Of a DNA stretch of 64,000 bases, positions 53,267 through 61,134 are shown piece after piece. Every line of letters starts with the position of its first letter. The first letter of the stretch is position 1. The DNA is from JBFXAN01 sp050184225. Lineage in GTDB: Bacteria; Chloroflexota; Dehalococcoidia; CAUJGQ01. The stretch spans positions 29,743 through 93,742 of the forward strand of contig JBFXAN010000004.1 of assembly GCA_050184225.1 (NCBI GenBank). Direction: 5' to 3'. The translations under genes were made by a program, and so were the position numbers. The notes under the pieces are model-generated. The model saw only the letters and a list, made by a program, of their open reading frames with translations, did not search any database and was not told the origin of the DNA.

Positions 53267-54445
53267 TCAGCAGCTCACCGCACCGGCGCAGTCGTTGGGG
53301 TTGTTGCCGAAGATCGTCGTCGCCGTCCGGGTGAGTGACGTTCCCGCTTCCGTGAAGACGCCGCCGCCACCGCCCGCGCCCGTCGCCGTATTCCGGCTGA
53401 CCACCGACGAACGGAGCGATACGCTGCGGTTGGCGAAGAGATACAGTCCACCACCCTGTGACGCCGTATTGCCGGTGATGATCGTGTTGGTCAGCGTCAT
53501 CGGGCCGGGGCTTTCCTGGGCGATACCGCCGCCACCGGCGAAACCAACGCTGATCGTGTTGCCGTCATTGTTGCGGATGAAGGAGTTGGACAGCGTCAGT
53601 GCGGCGCCACCAACGTTGAAGATGCCGCCGCCACGCTGGCCGGCCGTATTCTCGGCGACCTCGACGGCCGTGCCCGTGAGATTGCCCCCTCCCGCGTTCG
53701 AGAGACCGCCGCCGCTAAAACCGGCATGGTTGCCTCGTACTTGCACATTGCGCAGGGTGAGCGTGCCGACGTTCGAGATGCCACCCCCGGTATTACCCGT
53801 CGCCGTGTTGTCGCGGACGACGACGTTGGTCAGCGTCATCGTGCCCTCGTTGAAGATGCCGCCGCCATTGCTCGGAGAGTGGTTGCCACTGACCTCACTC
53901 AGGGTCGCGTCCAGCGAACCGGTGTTGGAGATGCCGCCGCCGAAGCCGGTTGACGCATTCGCGCTGATCGTCACCCGCGTCAGCCGCAGCGTGCCCGCGT
54001 TGAGAATACCGCCACCGCCGGCAGCCGCGCCGTTTCTCACGGTGAGGTCCACGAGTTCGACGGTGCGACCGCCGTCCACGGTCAGGACGCGGTCCACACC
54101 ACCGCCATCGACGATCACCTCGCCGCCACCCAGGTTGGGGAACCAGGGGAATCCAGGGACGCTCGGAAAGCCAGGGAAGCCGGCGAAGAACCCACCGCCG
54201 AGGCCCTTCTGGAGGCGCAGTCGCGTCGCGGCCCCGCCGATGGCGAGGTTCTCGACGTAGGTGCCGGGCGCGATCGAGATCGTGTCACCTGTCTGGGCCG
54301 CGTTGATCGCGGACTGGATGGTGGTGTAGGGACAGCCGCTGGCGCAGACGGTGAGCGTGGCAGCCTCAGCAGTAGGTACCCGTTGCGTGCTCAGTCCAAG
54401 CACACCAGCGGCCACTGCACCGAGCAGCAACAGACGGAAACGCAT
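53267..54445 (-). CDS. Secreted right-handed beta-helix protein 2
   Basis: 392 residues with the same plan as its neighbours: signal peptide, CASGCPYTTIQSAINAAQTG, a Gly/Phe/Pro-rich linker (GGGFFAGFPGFPSVPGFPWF), about ten GGGI coils such as TGNTGGGISNVGTLTLRNVQ, and a final NDCAGAVSC. The ATG has AAGGAG upstream. The 50-base spacing to gene 1 and identical orientation suggest a shared transcript with genes 1 and 3. The linker is unusually rich in Pro and Phe. Confidence 0.85.
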   Translation of the reverse strand: MRFRLLLLGAVAAGVLGLSTQRVPTAEAATLTVCASGCPYTTIQSAINAAQTGDTISIAPGTYVENLAIGGAATRLRLQKGLGGGFFAGFPGFPSVPGFPWFPNLGGGEVIVDGGGVDRVLTVDGGRTVELVDLTVRNGAAAGGGGILNAGTLRLTRVTISANASTGFGGGISNTGSLDATLSEVSGNHSPSNGGGIFNEGTMTLTNVVVRDNTATGNTGGGISNVGTLTLRNVQVRGNHAGFSGGGLSNAGGGNLTGTAVEVAENTAGQRGGGIFNVGGAALTLSNSFIRNNDGNTISVGFAGGGGIAQESPGPMTLTNTIITGNTASQGGGLYLFANRSVSLRSSVVSRNTATGAGGGGGVFTEAGTSLTRTATTIFGNNPNDCAGAVSC

Positions 54446-54557
54446 GGCAGGGCTCCTTCATGTCGTGGCAATGAGTGGCGGACCGGGTCACCATGGACAG
54501 CGCCCCGGTGCAGCGGCGGGACTCGGCATGCTGAGGCGGTCCATCCGCTTGACCGCC

Positions 54558-55736
54558 TCAGCAACTCACCGCGCCGGCGCAGTTGTTGGGCGTGTTTCCG
54601 GCTATCAGGGTCGCGGTTCTATTGAGCGTCGCCCCCGCCTCGGCGAAGACGCCGCCGCCGATGTCCGTCGCCGTGTTCCGGCTCACCAGTCCGTTTCGCA
54701 ATGTGGCGGTGCGGCCGGCAGCCATGTACAACCCGCCGCCCTGGATCCCGGTATTGCCGGTGAGGATGGTGTTGGTCAGCGTCATCGGTACGGAACTGCC
54801 GTGGTAGATGCCGCCGCCCCCGAAGGTGGAGCTACTTGTGTTGGCAGTGTTGTTGCGGATGAACGAGTTCGTCAGGGTAAGCGTGACGATGCCGGAGGTC
54901 CCGATGCCGCCACCGCGCCCACCGGCGGTATTGCCGCTGACCTCGACGGCGGTGCCCGTGAGGCTACCAGCGTCGGCGAAGATGCCGCCACCCAGGCCGG
55001 TGGTCTGATTGCCCCGCACCTGCACATTGCGGAGCGTGAGGTTGTTTGAGCTATAGATGCCGCCGCCGCCAACACCCGTGCTCATGTTGTCACGAACGAC
55101 GACGTTGGTCAGTGTCATCGCGCCCTGGTTCGAAATGCCGGCACCGTGGCGGGCGCGGTTTCCGCTAATCTCACTGTCCCGCGCCTCCAGCGTGCCGGTG
55201 TTTTCGATGCCGCCGGCAAAGTCGCCCGATTCATTGTCTGTGACCGTCACCCGCGTCAGCCGCAGCGTGCCCCCGTTGTTGATACCGCCGCCGAGCGGTT
55301 GCACCCCGTTGCGGAGGGTGAGATCGATGAGGTCAACGGTGCGGCCGCTGTCGACGGTCAGCACGCGGCCGGCCCCGCCGCCGTCGATGATCACCTCGCC
55401 GCCAGGGTTGGGGAACCAGGGGATAGCCGGGAAGTTCGGAATGCCAGGGAAGCCGGCGAAGAAGCCGCCGCCCAGACCCTTCTGCAGCCGCAGTTGTGTC
55501 GCACTCCCACCGATGGTCAGGTTCTCGGTGTAGGTACCTGGAGCAATCGAGATCGTATCGCCGGTCTGGGCGGCGTCGATCGCGTTCTGGATGGTGGTGT
55601 AGGGACAACCGCTGGCGCAGACCGAGAGGGTGGCGGCGTGTGCGGCCGGCACGTCGCTCATGGCCATCAGGCCGACGACCGCAACGGCAAGAGCTGCCCA
55701 CAAAGGCACGCGCTTCCGCCAGGGACTGACATGCAT
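54558..55736 (-). CDS. Secreted right-handed beta-helix protein 3
   Basis: 392 residues from ATG 55736 (AGGAG upstream). Basic N-terminus and signal peptide (RVPLWAALAVAVVGLMAMSD), CASGCPYTTIQNAIDAAQTG, a Gly/Phe linker, GGGI coils (GVGGGGIYSSNNLTLRNVQV) and final NNCAGAVSC. It is nearer to protein 2 than to 1 in the N-terminal region. It is probably first in the transcript of this three-gene group. The signal sequence differs from those of 1 and 2, while the mature start is nearly identical. Confidence 0.85.
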   Translation of the reverse strand: MHVSPWRKRVPLWAALAVAVVGLMAMSDVPAAHAATLSVCASGCPYTTIQNAIDAAQTGDTISIAPGTYTENLTIGGSATQLRLQKGLGGGFFAGFPGIPNFPAIPWFPNPGGEVIIDGGGAGRVLTVDSGRTVDLIDLTLRNGVQPLGGGINNGGTLRLTRVTVTDNESGDFAGGIENTGTLEARDSEISGNRARHGAGISNQGAMTLTNVVVRDNMSTGVGGGGIYSSNNLTLRNVQVRGNQTTGLGGGIFADAGSLTGTAVEVSGNTAGGRGGGIGTSGIVTLTLTNSFIRNNTANTSSSTFGGGGIYHGSSVPMTLTNTILTGNTGIQGGGLYMAAGRTATLRNGLVSRNTATDIGGGVFAEAGATLNRTATLIAGNTPNNCAGAVSC

Positions 55737-55926
55737 CGAGCATCTCCTATCATCGAACGCAGGTACCGGCGACACCAACCCGTTGCACCGCTCCAAAGGG
55801 TGACGCGACCAAGCATCCCAGGGGCCGCTTGGTCAGGAGCCGATGATACGGTCCAAATAATACGTCTCGCCTTGTATCGATCGGGTCACGATTCTGTCAA
55901 ATTGGTGATCGGGAAGGAAACTGCCC

Positions 55927-56703
55927 ATGGCGAACGAGGATCGACGGGCGCGCGTGGTCGCGATCGCGCGTGGTTTGCTGGCGCGGGGAGCTGTGCCGAC
56001 GGCGGAGACCGTTGCCGCCGCCGCCGGCATCTCCCGCGCCAGCTACTACCGGCTCGCGGGCGGCTCTCACCAGGCGCTGTTGCGTGAGGCGGGGTATGTC
56101 GCGGCGCCTTCCGCGCGCGAGCGGGTGCTAGCAGCGGCGGCGGAGCTCCTCGATGAGCCGGGTATCACGGGATTGCTGATGGATATGGTGGCGGAACGCG
56201 CGGGAGTCTCGCGCCCCACACTCTACCGGCTCTTCCCCGGCAAGGCGGAGCTGATCGCGGCGGTGACGCAGACCCGGTCGCCCCTCGTCCAGTTGGGCGC
56301 GGTCCTCTCCCAGGTGGCCGACCACCCGCCGGAGGAGGTACTACCGCGCCTGATCACGGCGGCCGTTCCCCGGCTGCTGGCCAACCGCGGTATCCTGCGC
56401 GCCGTGCTCGCGGAACTGGCGGTCGTCGGACCCAGCGGTGTGGTGGGGCGCACGGTGCTCAGTGAGATGTTTCAGTCGCTGGCCGAATATCTCGAAGGCC
56501 ACATGGCCGCCGGACGGTTGCGCCGAACCGAGCCAGTCGCCGCCGCTCAGGCGCTGCTCGGTCCGCTCTTTCTCTATGCCGCCACACGGCCAGACCTCTG
56601 GCTTGAGAGAGCCGGCGCCGCGCCACCACCGGAGCAGACCCTGACTGAGATCGTGCAAATCTGGTTGCGCGGCATGCGCCCCGATCCAGATGATGCCCCA
56701 TAG
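55927..56703 (+). CDS. TetR-family regulator with two helix-turn-helix units
   Basis: 258 residues. Two TetR-type DNA-binding units occur in tandem: residues about 7-45 (ARGAVPTAETVAAAAGISRA then SYYRLAG) and about 63-108 (ERVLAAAAELLDEPGITGLL, then AERAGVSRPTLYRLFPGKAE). Only the second is followed by the usual ligand domain. It is divergent from the three beta-helix genes with 190 bases between, so it is the natural candidate to regulate them. The start ATG 55927 has GGGAAGGAAA upstream. Confidence 0.85.
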   Translation: MANEDRRARVVAIARGLLARGAVPTAETVAAAAGISRASYYRLAGGSHQALLREAGYVAAPSARERVLAAAAELLDEPGITGLLMDMVAERAGVSRPTLYRLFPGKAELIAAVTQTRSPLVQLGAVLSQVADHPPEEVLPRLITAAVPRLLANRGILRAVLAELAVVGPSGVVGRTVLSEMFQSLAEYLEGHMAAGRLRRTEPVAAAQALLGPLFLYAATRPDLWLERAGAAPPPEQTLTEIVQIWLRGMRPDPDDAP

Positions 56704-56764
56704 ACGCGGCGGCTCTCGGCTTGGCCATCTGGTCGTCCATGGCCATATCAGGGCCGCGATGCGT

Positions 56765-56935
56765 TTACCGTTCCTCGAAGATTTCGTGTGTTCCGACGCG
56801 AAGCCCTGGTCGAAATCGTCCTGATTGCAAGTCCTCGACAAATCGCTTGACGGCGGCCTTGAATGCCTCTTGTTGTTCGCGCGTGAGAACCCGGTAGGCA
56901 CGCCGAAACCTTGGCGTTCGATTGAAGGCTGGCAC
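56765..56935 (-). pseudogene. Remnant of a RelE-type toxin with internal deletion
   Basis: 56 residues from GTG 56935, overlapping the antitoxin stop (TAGTG). The N-terminal half (FNRTPRFRRAYRVLTREQQE, RFVEDLQSGRFRPGLRV) is normal for this toxin family, but it joins directly to the family's last residues, GTHEIFEER. The central 35-40 residues with the catalytic strands (the ELxWAxDGRxTWEFG part seen in the 35661 toxin) are missing. The deletion keeps the frame and the natural end. The product should be inactive. Confidence 0.72.
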
Positions 56936-57138
56936 TAGCGCGGGGGCGCATTCAAATCAGATTCAAGCGCCAGGAGGAACTCTTCCTCAGAATAAAAAGT
57001 GTCTCCCCGACCTTCGGCAGCTTCGGCTCGCGCCTCCTCAAGCTGCTCTTTCCAATCCGAACCCCAGAAAAGCGCGGAATCCTCGTCGCTCTCCTCAAGG
57101 TTGGCGAGCGCCGGCGGGAGCGCCGCCGCCGAGGGCAC
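56935..57138 (-). CDS. Antitoxin-type small acidic protein, start codon within displaced nuoI tail
   Basis: 67 residues. ESDEDSALFWGSDWKEQLEE, then EEEFLLALESDLN, is the pattern of the short acidic antitoxins paired with this RelE-type toxin. The only start is GTG 57136-57138, which lies inside the 57121-57236 copy of the nuoI end; the corresponding codon position in true nuoI reads GCG-frame and is not a start. The natural N-terminus was apparently cut away and replaced. Whether it is expressed is unclear. Confidence 0.62.
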   Translation of the reverse strand: MPSAAALPPALANLEESDEDSALFWGSDWKEQLEEARAEAAEGRGDTFYSEEEFLLALESDLNAPPR

Positions 57139-57236
57139 CGAGCCAGGGGCGGACTTCGCCGGCTTTGGACTTGGCCATCAGCTCGTCCATGTCCATGACG
57201 AAGTCGCGGCGATCGTAGACCGAGTTCTCGACGCCG
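57121..57236 (-). repeat. nuoI tail repeat, copy B (displaced gene end)
   Basis: 116 bases matching 58299-58414 at 113 positions. In the nuoI frame the differences are GGC/GGT and GAC/GAT (silent) and ATC/GTC (Ile/Val). The copy lacks the last two codons and the stop of nuoI, being joined there to the antitoxin gene. Its other end lies eight bases from the RES toxin stop codon. It encodes the final ~38 residues of NuoI except the last two. Confidence 0.95.
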
Positions 57237-57243
57237 CCCGGTA

Positions 57244-57903
57244 TTATGGGCTGAGTCTCAACATGAAGCGCCTTGCGGCGTTCGCCAGATCGCGATCATC
57301 GATTGGTATCGGGGCAATGTCCGTGTCCTCGAAGCCAGCGCCCTCGAAAATTGCCCAGCAATCGAGGTCTGAACCGAACCGGCTCTTGTAGGCGATTCCC
57401 TGGTAGTGTTGGTCATACGCCCACCCAGCAATGACTTGCGTGAGGCGGCGATTACTGCCCAATGCGTTGCTCATGTCAAATGCCGTGTAGCCGAGGTCGC
57501 GGAATGACTCCGCCAGCTCCCACCGCAGCGACTCCAAGATTTCGTTGAGCCGCAGGTCCAGCCACTGCTGGCCGGGATCGAGATTGAGCCGGCCCATCAG
57601 TCGGTCCCGACGCCAATCACTGGGTATGATGCCCGCTTCGGGTAGTTCGTCCTCACCCTCAGCGGGAGTCACCTGCCTGAGCGCAGCCAGTACATGACCA
57701 TCCGGACGATACGGAGCCAATGTCTCCACAAAACAGGCCAGTCGAGTCTCCGCCCTGTAGAGCACTCGAAAACGGTCGTGTGGATCGTCAAACCGGTTTT
57801 GCTTCCTCGCGGCAATCTCCCAGGGCGGGAACGCCAAGGGATTTGGCCAACGGCCGATCCTGAAGAGGCCGTCGTCTGGAACCACGGCGACCTGGATTGC
57901 CAT
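57244..57903 (-). CDS. RES-domain toxin
   Basis: 219 residues. It begins VAVVPDDGLFRIGRWPNPLA and has RFDDPHDRFRVLYRAETRLA followed by CFVETLAPYRP, the Arg/Tyr/Glu core of RES toxins, which degrade NAD+. A later Ser-rich AFDMSNALGSNRRLTQVIAG contains the usual catalytic Ser region. The start overlaps the antitoxin stop by one base (TAATG). Part of the cargo between the two nuoI-tail copies. Composition is less GC-rich than the nuo genes. Confidence 0.85.
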   Translation of the reverse strand: MAIQVAVVPDDGLFRIGRWPNPLAFPPWEIAARKQNRFDDPHDRFRVLYRAETRLACFVETLAPYRPDGHVLAALRQVTPAEGEDELPEAGIIPSDWRRDRLMGRLNLDPGQQWLDLRLNEILESLRWELAESFRDLGYTAFDMSNALGSNRRLTQVIAGWAYDQHYQGIAYKSRFGSDLDCWAIFEGAGFEDTDIAPIPIDDRDLANAARRFMLRLSP

Positions 57904-58268
57904 TAGCCGCTGACAAGCAGGGCGCGCGCCGCTTGGAGGACGGCCAGGGAATCCTGGCCGATGGCCAGCGCCGGTGCTCGATCATCCAAATATGGGTTCA
58001 TGCCCATGAACCATGACTGAACTGATTGCTCAGATTCTGACTGGCGAAGCAGTCGAGCGACCTGGTAGGCGGCGCGGAGCGTCTGCTCGGTCTCCCTCTG
58101 GGGTTCGCCGTCGCCTCGCGCCCATTGTCCAACCACACTCGCGTCCGGCACGTCCGCGATCACCGCAGTCAGCCGTCCTCCAAAGAGATCCTGGAGATAC
58201 GAGACGACTTCGGGAATGCTGGCGCGAAACGCTTCCCGATAGGCGATCCGCTCCATCGCGGCGGTCAT
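57903..58268 (-). CDS. Xre/MbcA/ParS-type antitoxin of the RES module
   Basis: 121 residues. An N-terminal helical DNA-binding part (YREAFRASIPEVVSYLQDLF, then DVPDASVVGQWARGDGEPQR) is followed by the toxin-binding domain, SVQSWFMGMNPYLDDRAPAL, ending in a VLQAARALL helix. This is the usual partner of RES toxins and is expected to repress its own operon. It begins 22 bases after the nuoI stop codon, so it may be read through from the nuo transcript. Confidence 0.85.
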   Translation of the reverse strand: MTAAMERIAYREAFRASIPEVVSYLQDLFGGRLTAVIADVPDASVVGQWARGDGEPQRETEQTLRAAYQVARLLRQSESEQSVQSWFMGMNPYLDDRAPALAIGQDSLAVLQAARALLVSG

Positions 58269-58290
58269 GCTGTCCTCACGTGCCGTTTGC

Positions 58291-58773
58291 TCATTCTTCG
58301 CCGCCGCCGAGGGCGCCGAGCCAGGGGCGGACTTCGCCGGCTTTGGACTTGGCCATCAGCTCGTCCATGTCCATGACGAAGTCGCGGCGGTCGTAGACCG
58401 AGTTCTCGATGCCGGACCAGGTGTTGTTCATCGCGATCGCGTCGAAGTTGCAGACCTCGACGCAGATGTTACAGCGCATGCAGCGGCCGTAGTCGATCCA
58501 GAAGGTATCGACGATCTTGCGGCGCTTCGACTCGCCTTCCTTCTGCTTCGGGTTGTCCTTCATCGTCACCGTCATGCACTCGACCGGGCAGGCGCGCTCG
58601 CACGCCTGACAGCCGGTGCAGAACGGCTCGTCAACGTCGTGATCCCAGAGCAGCAAGGGGAACGACCGGTCACGCTCCGGCAGCGGGATGTGAACCTCGG
58701 GATACTGCACGGTCACCGGGCGGCGCATCGCCACCTTCAGCGTCGTGCCTAGCGCTTTGAATACACCGATCAT
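58291..58773 (-). CDS. nuoI: NADH-quinone oxidoreductase subunit I
   Basis: 160 residues with two [4Fe-4S] ferredoxin motifs: CTGCQACERACPVECM (residues about 52-67) and CMRCNICVEVCNFDAI (about 97-112). It passes electrons toward NuoB. The last part (YDRRDFVMDMDELMAKSKAG) is duplicated downstream at 57121-57236. ATG 58773 follows GGAGTGAGCGCCC, the same leader as usp. It is the last gene of the nuoABCDHI half. Confidence 0.95.
   Translation of the reverse strand: MIGVFKALGTTLKVAMRRPVTVQYPEVHIPLPERDRSFPLLLWDHDVDEPFCTGCQACERACPVECMTVTMKDNPKQKEGESKRRKIVDTFWIDYGRCMRCNICVEVCNFDAIAMNNTWSGIENSVYDRRDFVMDMDELMAKSKAGEVRPWLGALGGGEE
58299..58414 (-). repeat. nuoI tail repeat, copy A (in the intact gene)
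   Basis: This is the functional end of nuoI that recurs as copy B at 57121-57236. The repeat covers codons for SxIENSVYDRR through LGALGGG. The separation of the copies is 1178 bases, occupied by the Xre-RES module. Confidence 0.95.
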
Positions 58774-58856
58774 GGGCGCTCACTCCGTTCGCGCGGGGGT
58801 CGGGAGTCGGAAATCGGGTGTGGGGATCACGACTCCCGATTCCCTCCCTCATTCTC

Positions 58857-60011
58857 TCATGAAAGGCCGCGGGCGGCACGGATCCGCATGGCTTCCAGCC
58901 GCTGATCGCGTGGGGAGCGAGCGGTGCGGCGCACGAGCGTCCGGACGGTCATGCCGGCGGCGGCCAGGATGATCAAACCACTGATCGTCAACACGATCTT
59001 CGGCAGGTCGTACATCAGCACCAAGCCGTTCAAGAAGACCTGCACCAGAATCAACGGGATGAGCAGTTTCCAGGCAAAGGTCATCAATTGGTCGATCCGG
59101 AGCCGCGGCATCGAGAAGCGAATCCACATGATCGCGACCACCATCAACGATGCCTTGATCACGGTCAGTACGAATTGGAGCGGCCAGCCCACGTCCAACC
59201 CGAACGGCCAGGCGTAGCCACCGAGGAAGAGAACTGAACCGAATACCGACAGGATGAAGAGGTTGGCGAACTCGGCCAACTGGAACAACGACCAGCGGAT
59301 GCCGCTGTACTCGATGAAGAAACCGCCCGCGACCTCCGATTCGCTGACCGACATGTCAAATGGCTGACGCCCCAACTCGGCGAGCACGGCGACGACGAAA
59401 ATGCCGAAGGCGAGCGGCTGCCAGACGATGTTCGGCACCGTCGCCTGGTCCTCGACGATCGTGATCAGGTCGAGCGACTGCGAGAGGATGGCGATTACCA
59501 GCACCGAGAGCACGAGTGGAATCTCGTAGCTGATCATTTGCGCGACACCACGGGCGGCGCCGACGAGCGCGTACTTGGAGTCCGACCCCCACCCGGCCAT
59601 GAGGATGCCGACGATCGACACCGACTGCATGGCGACGATAAAGAACAGCCCCAGCGGCAACGACCGCACCCAGAGATCGCGCGTGTACGGGAGGGCGATG
59701 AAGCTGACGAAGATCGGCACAAACAGGCCGAACACGGCAAGCTGAAAGAGCCAGGGGTCCGCCGTCGATGGCCGCAGGTCTTCCTTGGTGAGCAGCTTGC
59801 CCGCGTCGGCGACGGGCTGCAACAGGCCGATGGGGCCGGTGCGGGTCGGGCCGAGGCGCTGCTGAAGACGGGCGGCGACCTTTCGCTCGAGCCATGTGAG
59901 GAACATGACGAGCACCGTCATGAACAACGTCAGGATCACGAGGCGAATGATCGCGTCGAGCCAGTCAATGCCAAAGGCGTGTCCGAGCAGGATCACCGGT
60001 CCACCTCGCAC
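58857..60011 (-). CDS. nuoH: NADH-quinone oxidoreductase subunit H
   Basis: 384 residues with eight membrane helices. Diagnostic parts: TWLERKVAARLQQRLGPTRT, GLLQPVADAGKLLTKEDLRP and ERQPFDMSVSESEVAGGFFI-like region (here GRQPFDMSVSESEVAGGFFI). The Glu and Arg residues line the quinone entry. GTG 60011 overlaps the nuoD end by 19 bases; a start a few codons later is possible. The C-terminal tail is basic. Confidence 0.95.
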   Translation of the reverse strand: MRGGPVILLGHAFGIDWLDAIIRLVILTLFMTVLVMFLTWLERKVAARLQQRLGPTRTGPIGLLQPVADAGKLLTKEDLRPSTADPWLFQLAVFGLFVPIFVSFIALPYTRDLWVRSLPLGLFFIVAMQSVSIVGILMAGWGSDSKYALVGAARGVAQMISYEIPLVLSVLVIAILSQSLDLITIVEDQATVPNIVWQPLAFGIFVVAVLAELGRQPFDMSVSESEVAGGFFIEYSGIRWSLFQLAEFANLFILSVFGSVLFLGGYAWPFGLDVGWPLQFVLTVIKASLMVVAIMWIRFSMPRLRIDQLMTFAWKLLIPLILVQVFLNGLVLMYDLPKIVLTISGLIILAAAGMTVRTLVRRTARSPRDQRLEAMRIRAARGLS

Positions 60012-61114
60012 AGCACGAGATCGATTGAGCCGAGGATCATGACCGCATCGGCAAGATACTCACCGATCGTCATCTCCCGCAGGGCGGAGAGGTTGCAGAA
60101 GCAGGGCGAGCGCACTTTCATCCGGTATGGCTTGTTGCCGCCCTTTGAGACCAGATAGAGCCCATATTCCCCCCGTGGATTCTCTGTCCGCGCATAGACT
60201 TCGCCCGCGGGCAGGCGCAGCATGCGCGGCATCTTCTCCGCCATGATCGGCCCGCGCTCCGGCATCATATCGAGCACCTGCTCGATGATCCGGATCGACT
60301 GCTCCACCTCGCGCAGGCGGACGATGTAGCGGTCGTAACAGTCACCTTGCCTGCCGACCGGAATGTCAAACTGGAGCTTCGGGTAGACCGAGTACGGCTC
60401 TTCGCGCCGCAGGTCCCATTGAACACCGCAGGCCCGCAGCATCGGGCCGGTCAGTCCATACTCAATCGCTTTGTCGGCGGTAATCATGCCGACGTTGAGC
60501 GTGCGCGCGATGAAGATCTCGTTCTCGGTGAGCAATCCCTCAAAGTCCTTGACGCCCTGGCGCAACAGCGGCAATACCTCCCGCACCTTGCGCTGCCAGC
60601 CGTTCGGCAACTCCCAGGCGACGCCGCCGACGCGGAAGTAGGAGTACATCAGCCGCTCGCCGGTCCACTCCTCGAAGATGTCCTGGATGCGCTCGCGCTC
60701 GCGGAAGCCGTAGGTGAAGGCGGTGCCGAAGAAGCCGGCGTCCGACCCATAGGCGCCGAGAAACATCATGTGGGAGGAGATGCGGTTCATCTCGACGCAG
60801 AGCGTGCGGATCCACTCGGCCCGCTCCGGTACTTCGAATCCGGCCAGCTTCTCAGCCGACATGCAGTACGCCTGCTCGCAGTTGAACTGAGCGAGATAGT
60901 CGGTGCGGTCCTGAATGCCGATCCCCTGGCGGTAATCCAGGTTCTCCAGCAGCTTTTCGCCGCCGCGGTGCATGTAGCCGATCACCGGCTCGACATCGAT
61001 GACCAACTCACCGTCCACCGACAGCACCATGCGGAAGACGCCGTGGGTGCTTGGGTGCTGTGGCCCCATGTTGATGTTGAGATCGATCGTCTCGTAGTCC
61101 TGGTCCAGAACCAT
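59993..61114 (-). CDS. nuoD: NADH-quinone oxidoreductase subunit D
   Basis: 373 residues, typical length. It begins TIDLNINMGPQHPSTHGVFR, which forms the quinone pocket with the conserved His, and contains EPVIGYMHRGGEKLLENLDY and the Asp/Arg of MRLRLPAGEVYARTENPRGE-like end (RMLRLPAGEVYARTENPRGE). It shares the quinone site with NuoB. Its ribosome site AAAGG sits inside a small hairpin (GCAGCC/GGCTGC), which could weaken start efficiency. Confidence 0.96.
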   Translation of the reverse strand: MVLDQDYETIDLNINMGPQHPSTHGVFRMVLSVDGELVIDVEPVIGYMHRGGEKLLENLDYRQGIGIQDRTDYLAQFNCEQAYCMSAEKLAGFEVPERAEWIRTLCVEMNRISSHMMFLGAYGSDAGFFGTAFTYGFRERERIQDIFEEWTGERLMYSYFRVGGVAWELPNGWQRKVREVLPLLRQGVKDFEGLLTENEIFIARTLNVGMITADKAIEYGLTGPMLRACGVQWDLRREEPYSVYPKLQFDIPVGRQGDCYDRYIVRLREVEQSIRIIEQVLDMMPERGPIMAEKMPRMLRLPAGEVYARTENPRGEYGLYLVSKGGNKPYRMKVRSPCFCNLSALREMTIGEYLADAVMILGSIDLVLCEVDR

Positions 61115-61134
61115 GGCGGCAGCCTTTCAGGCTG

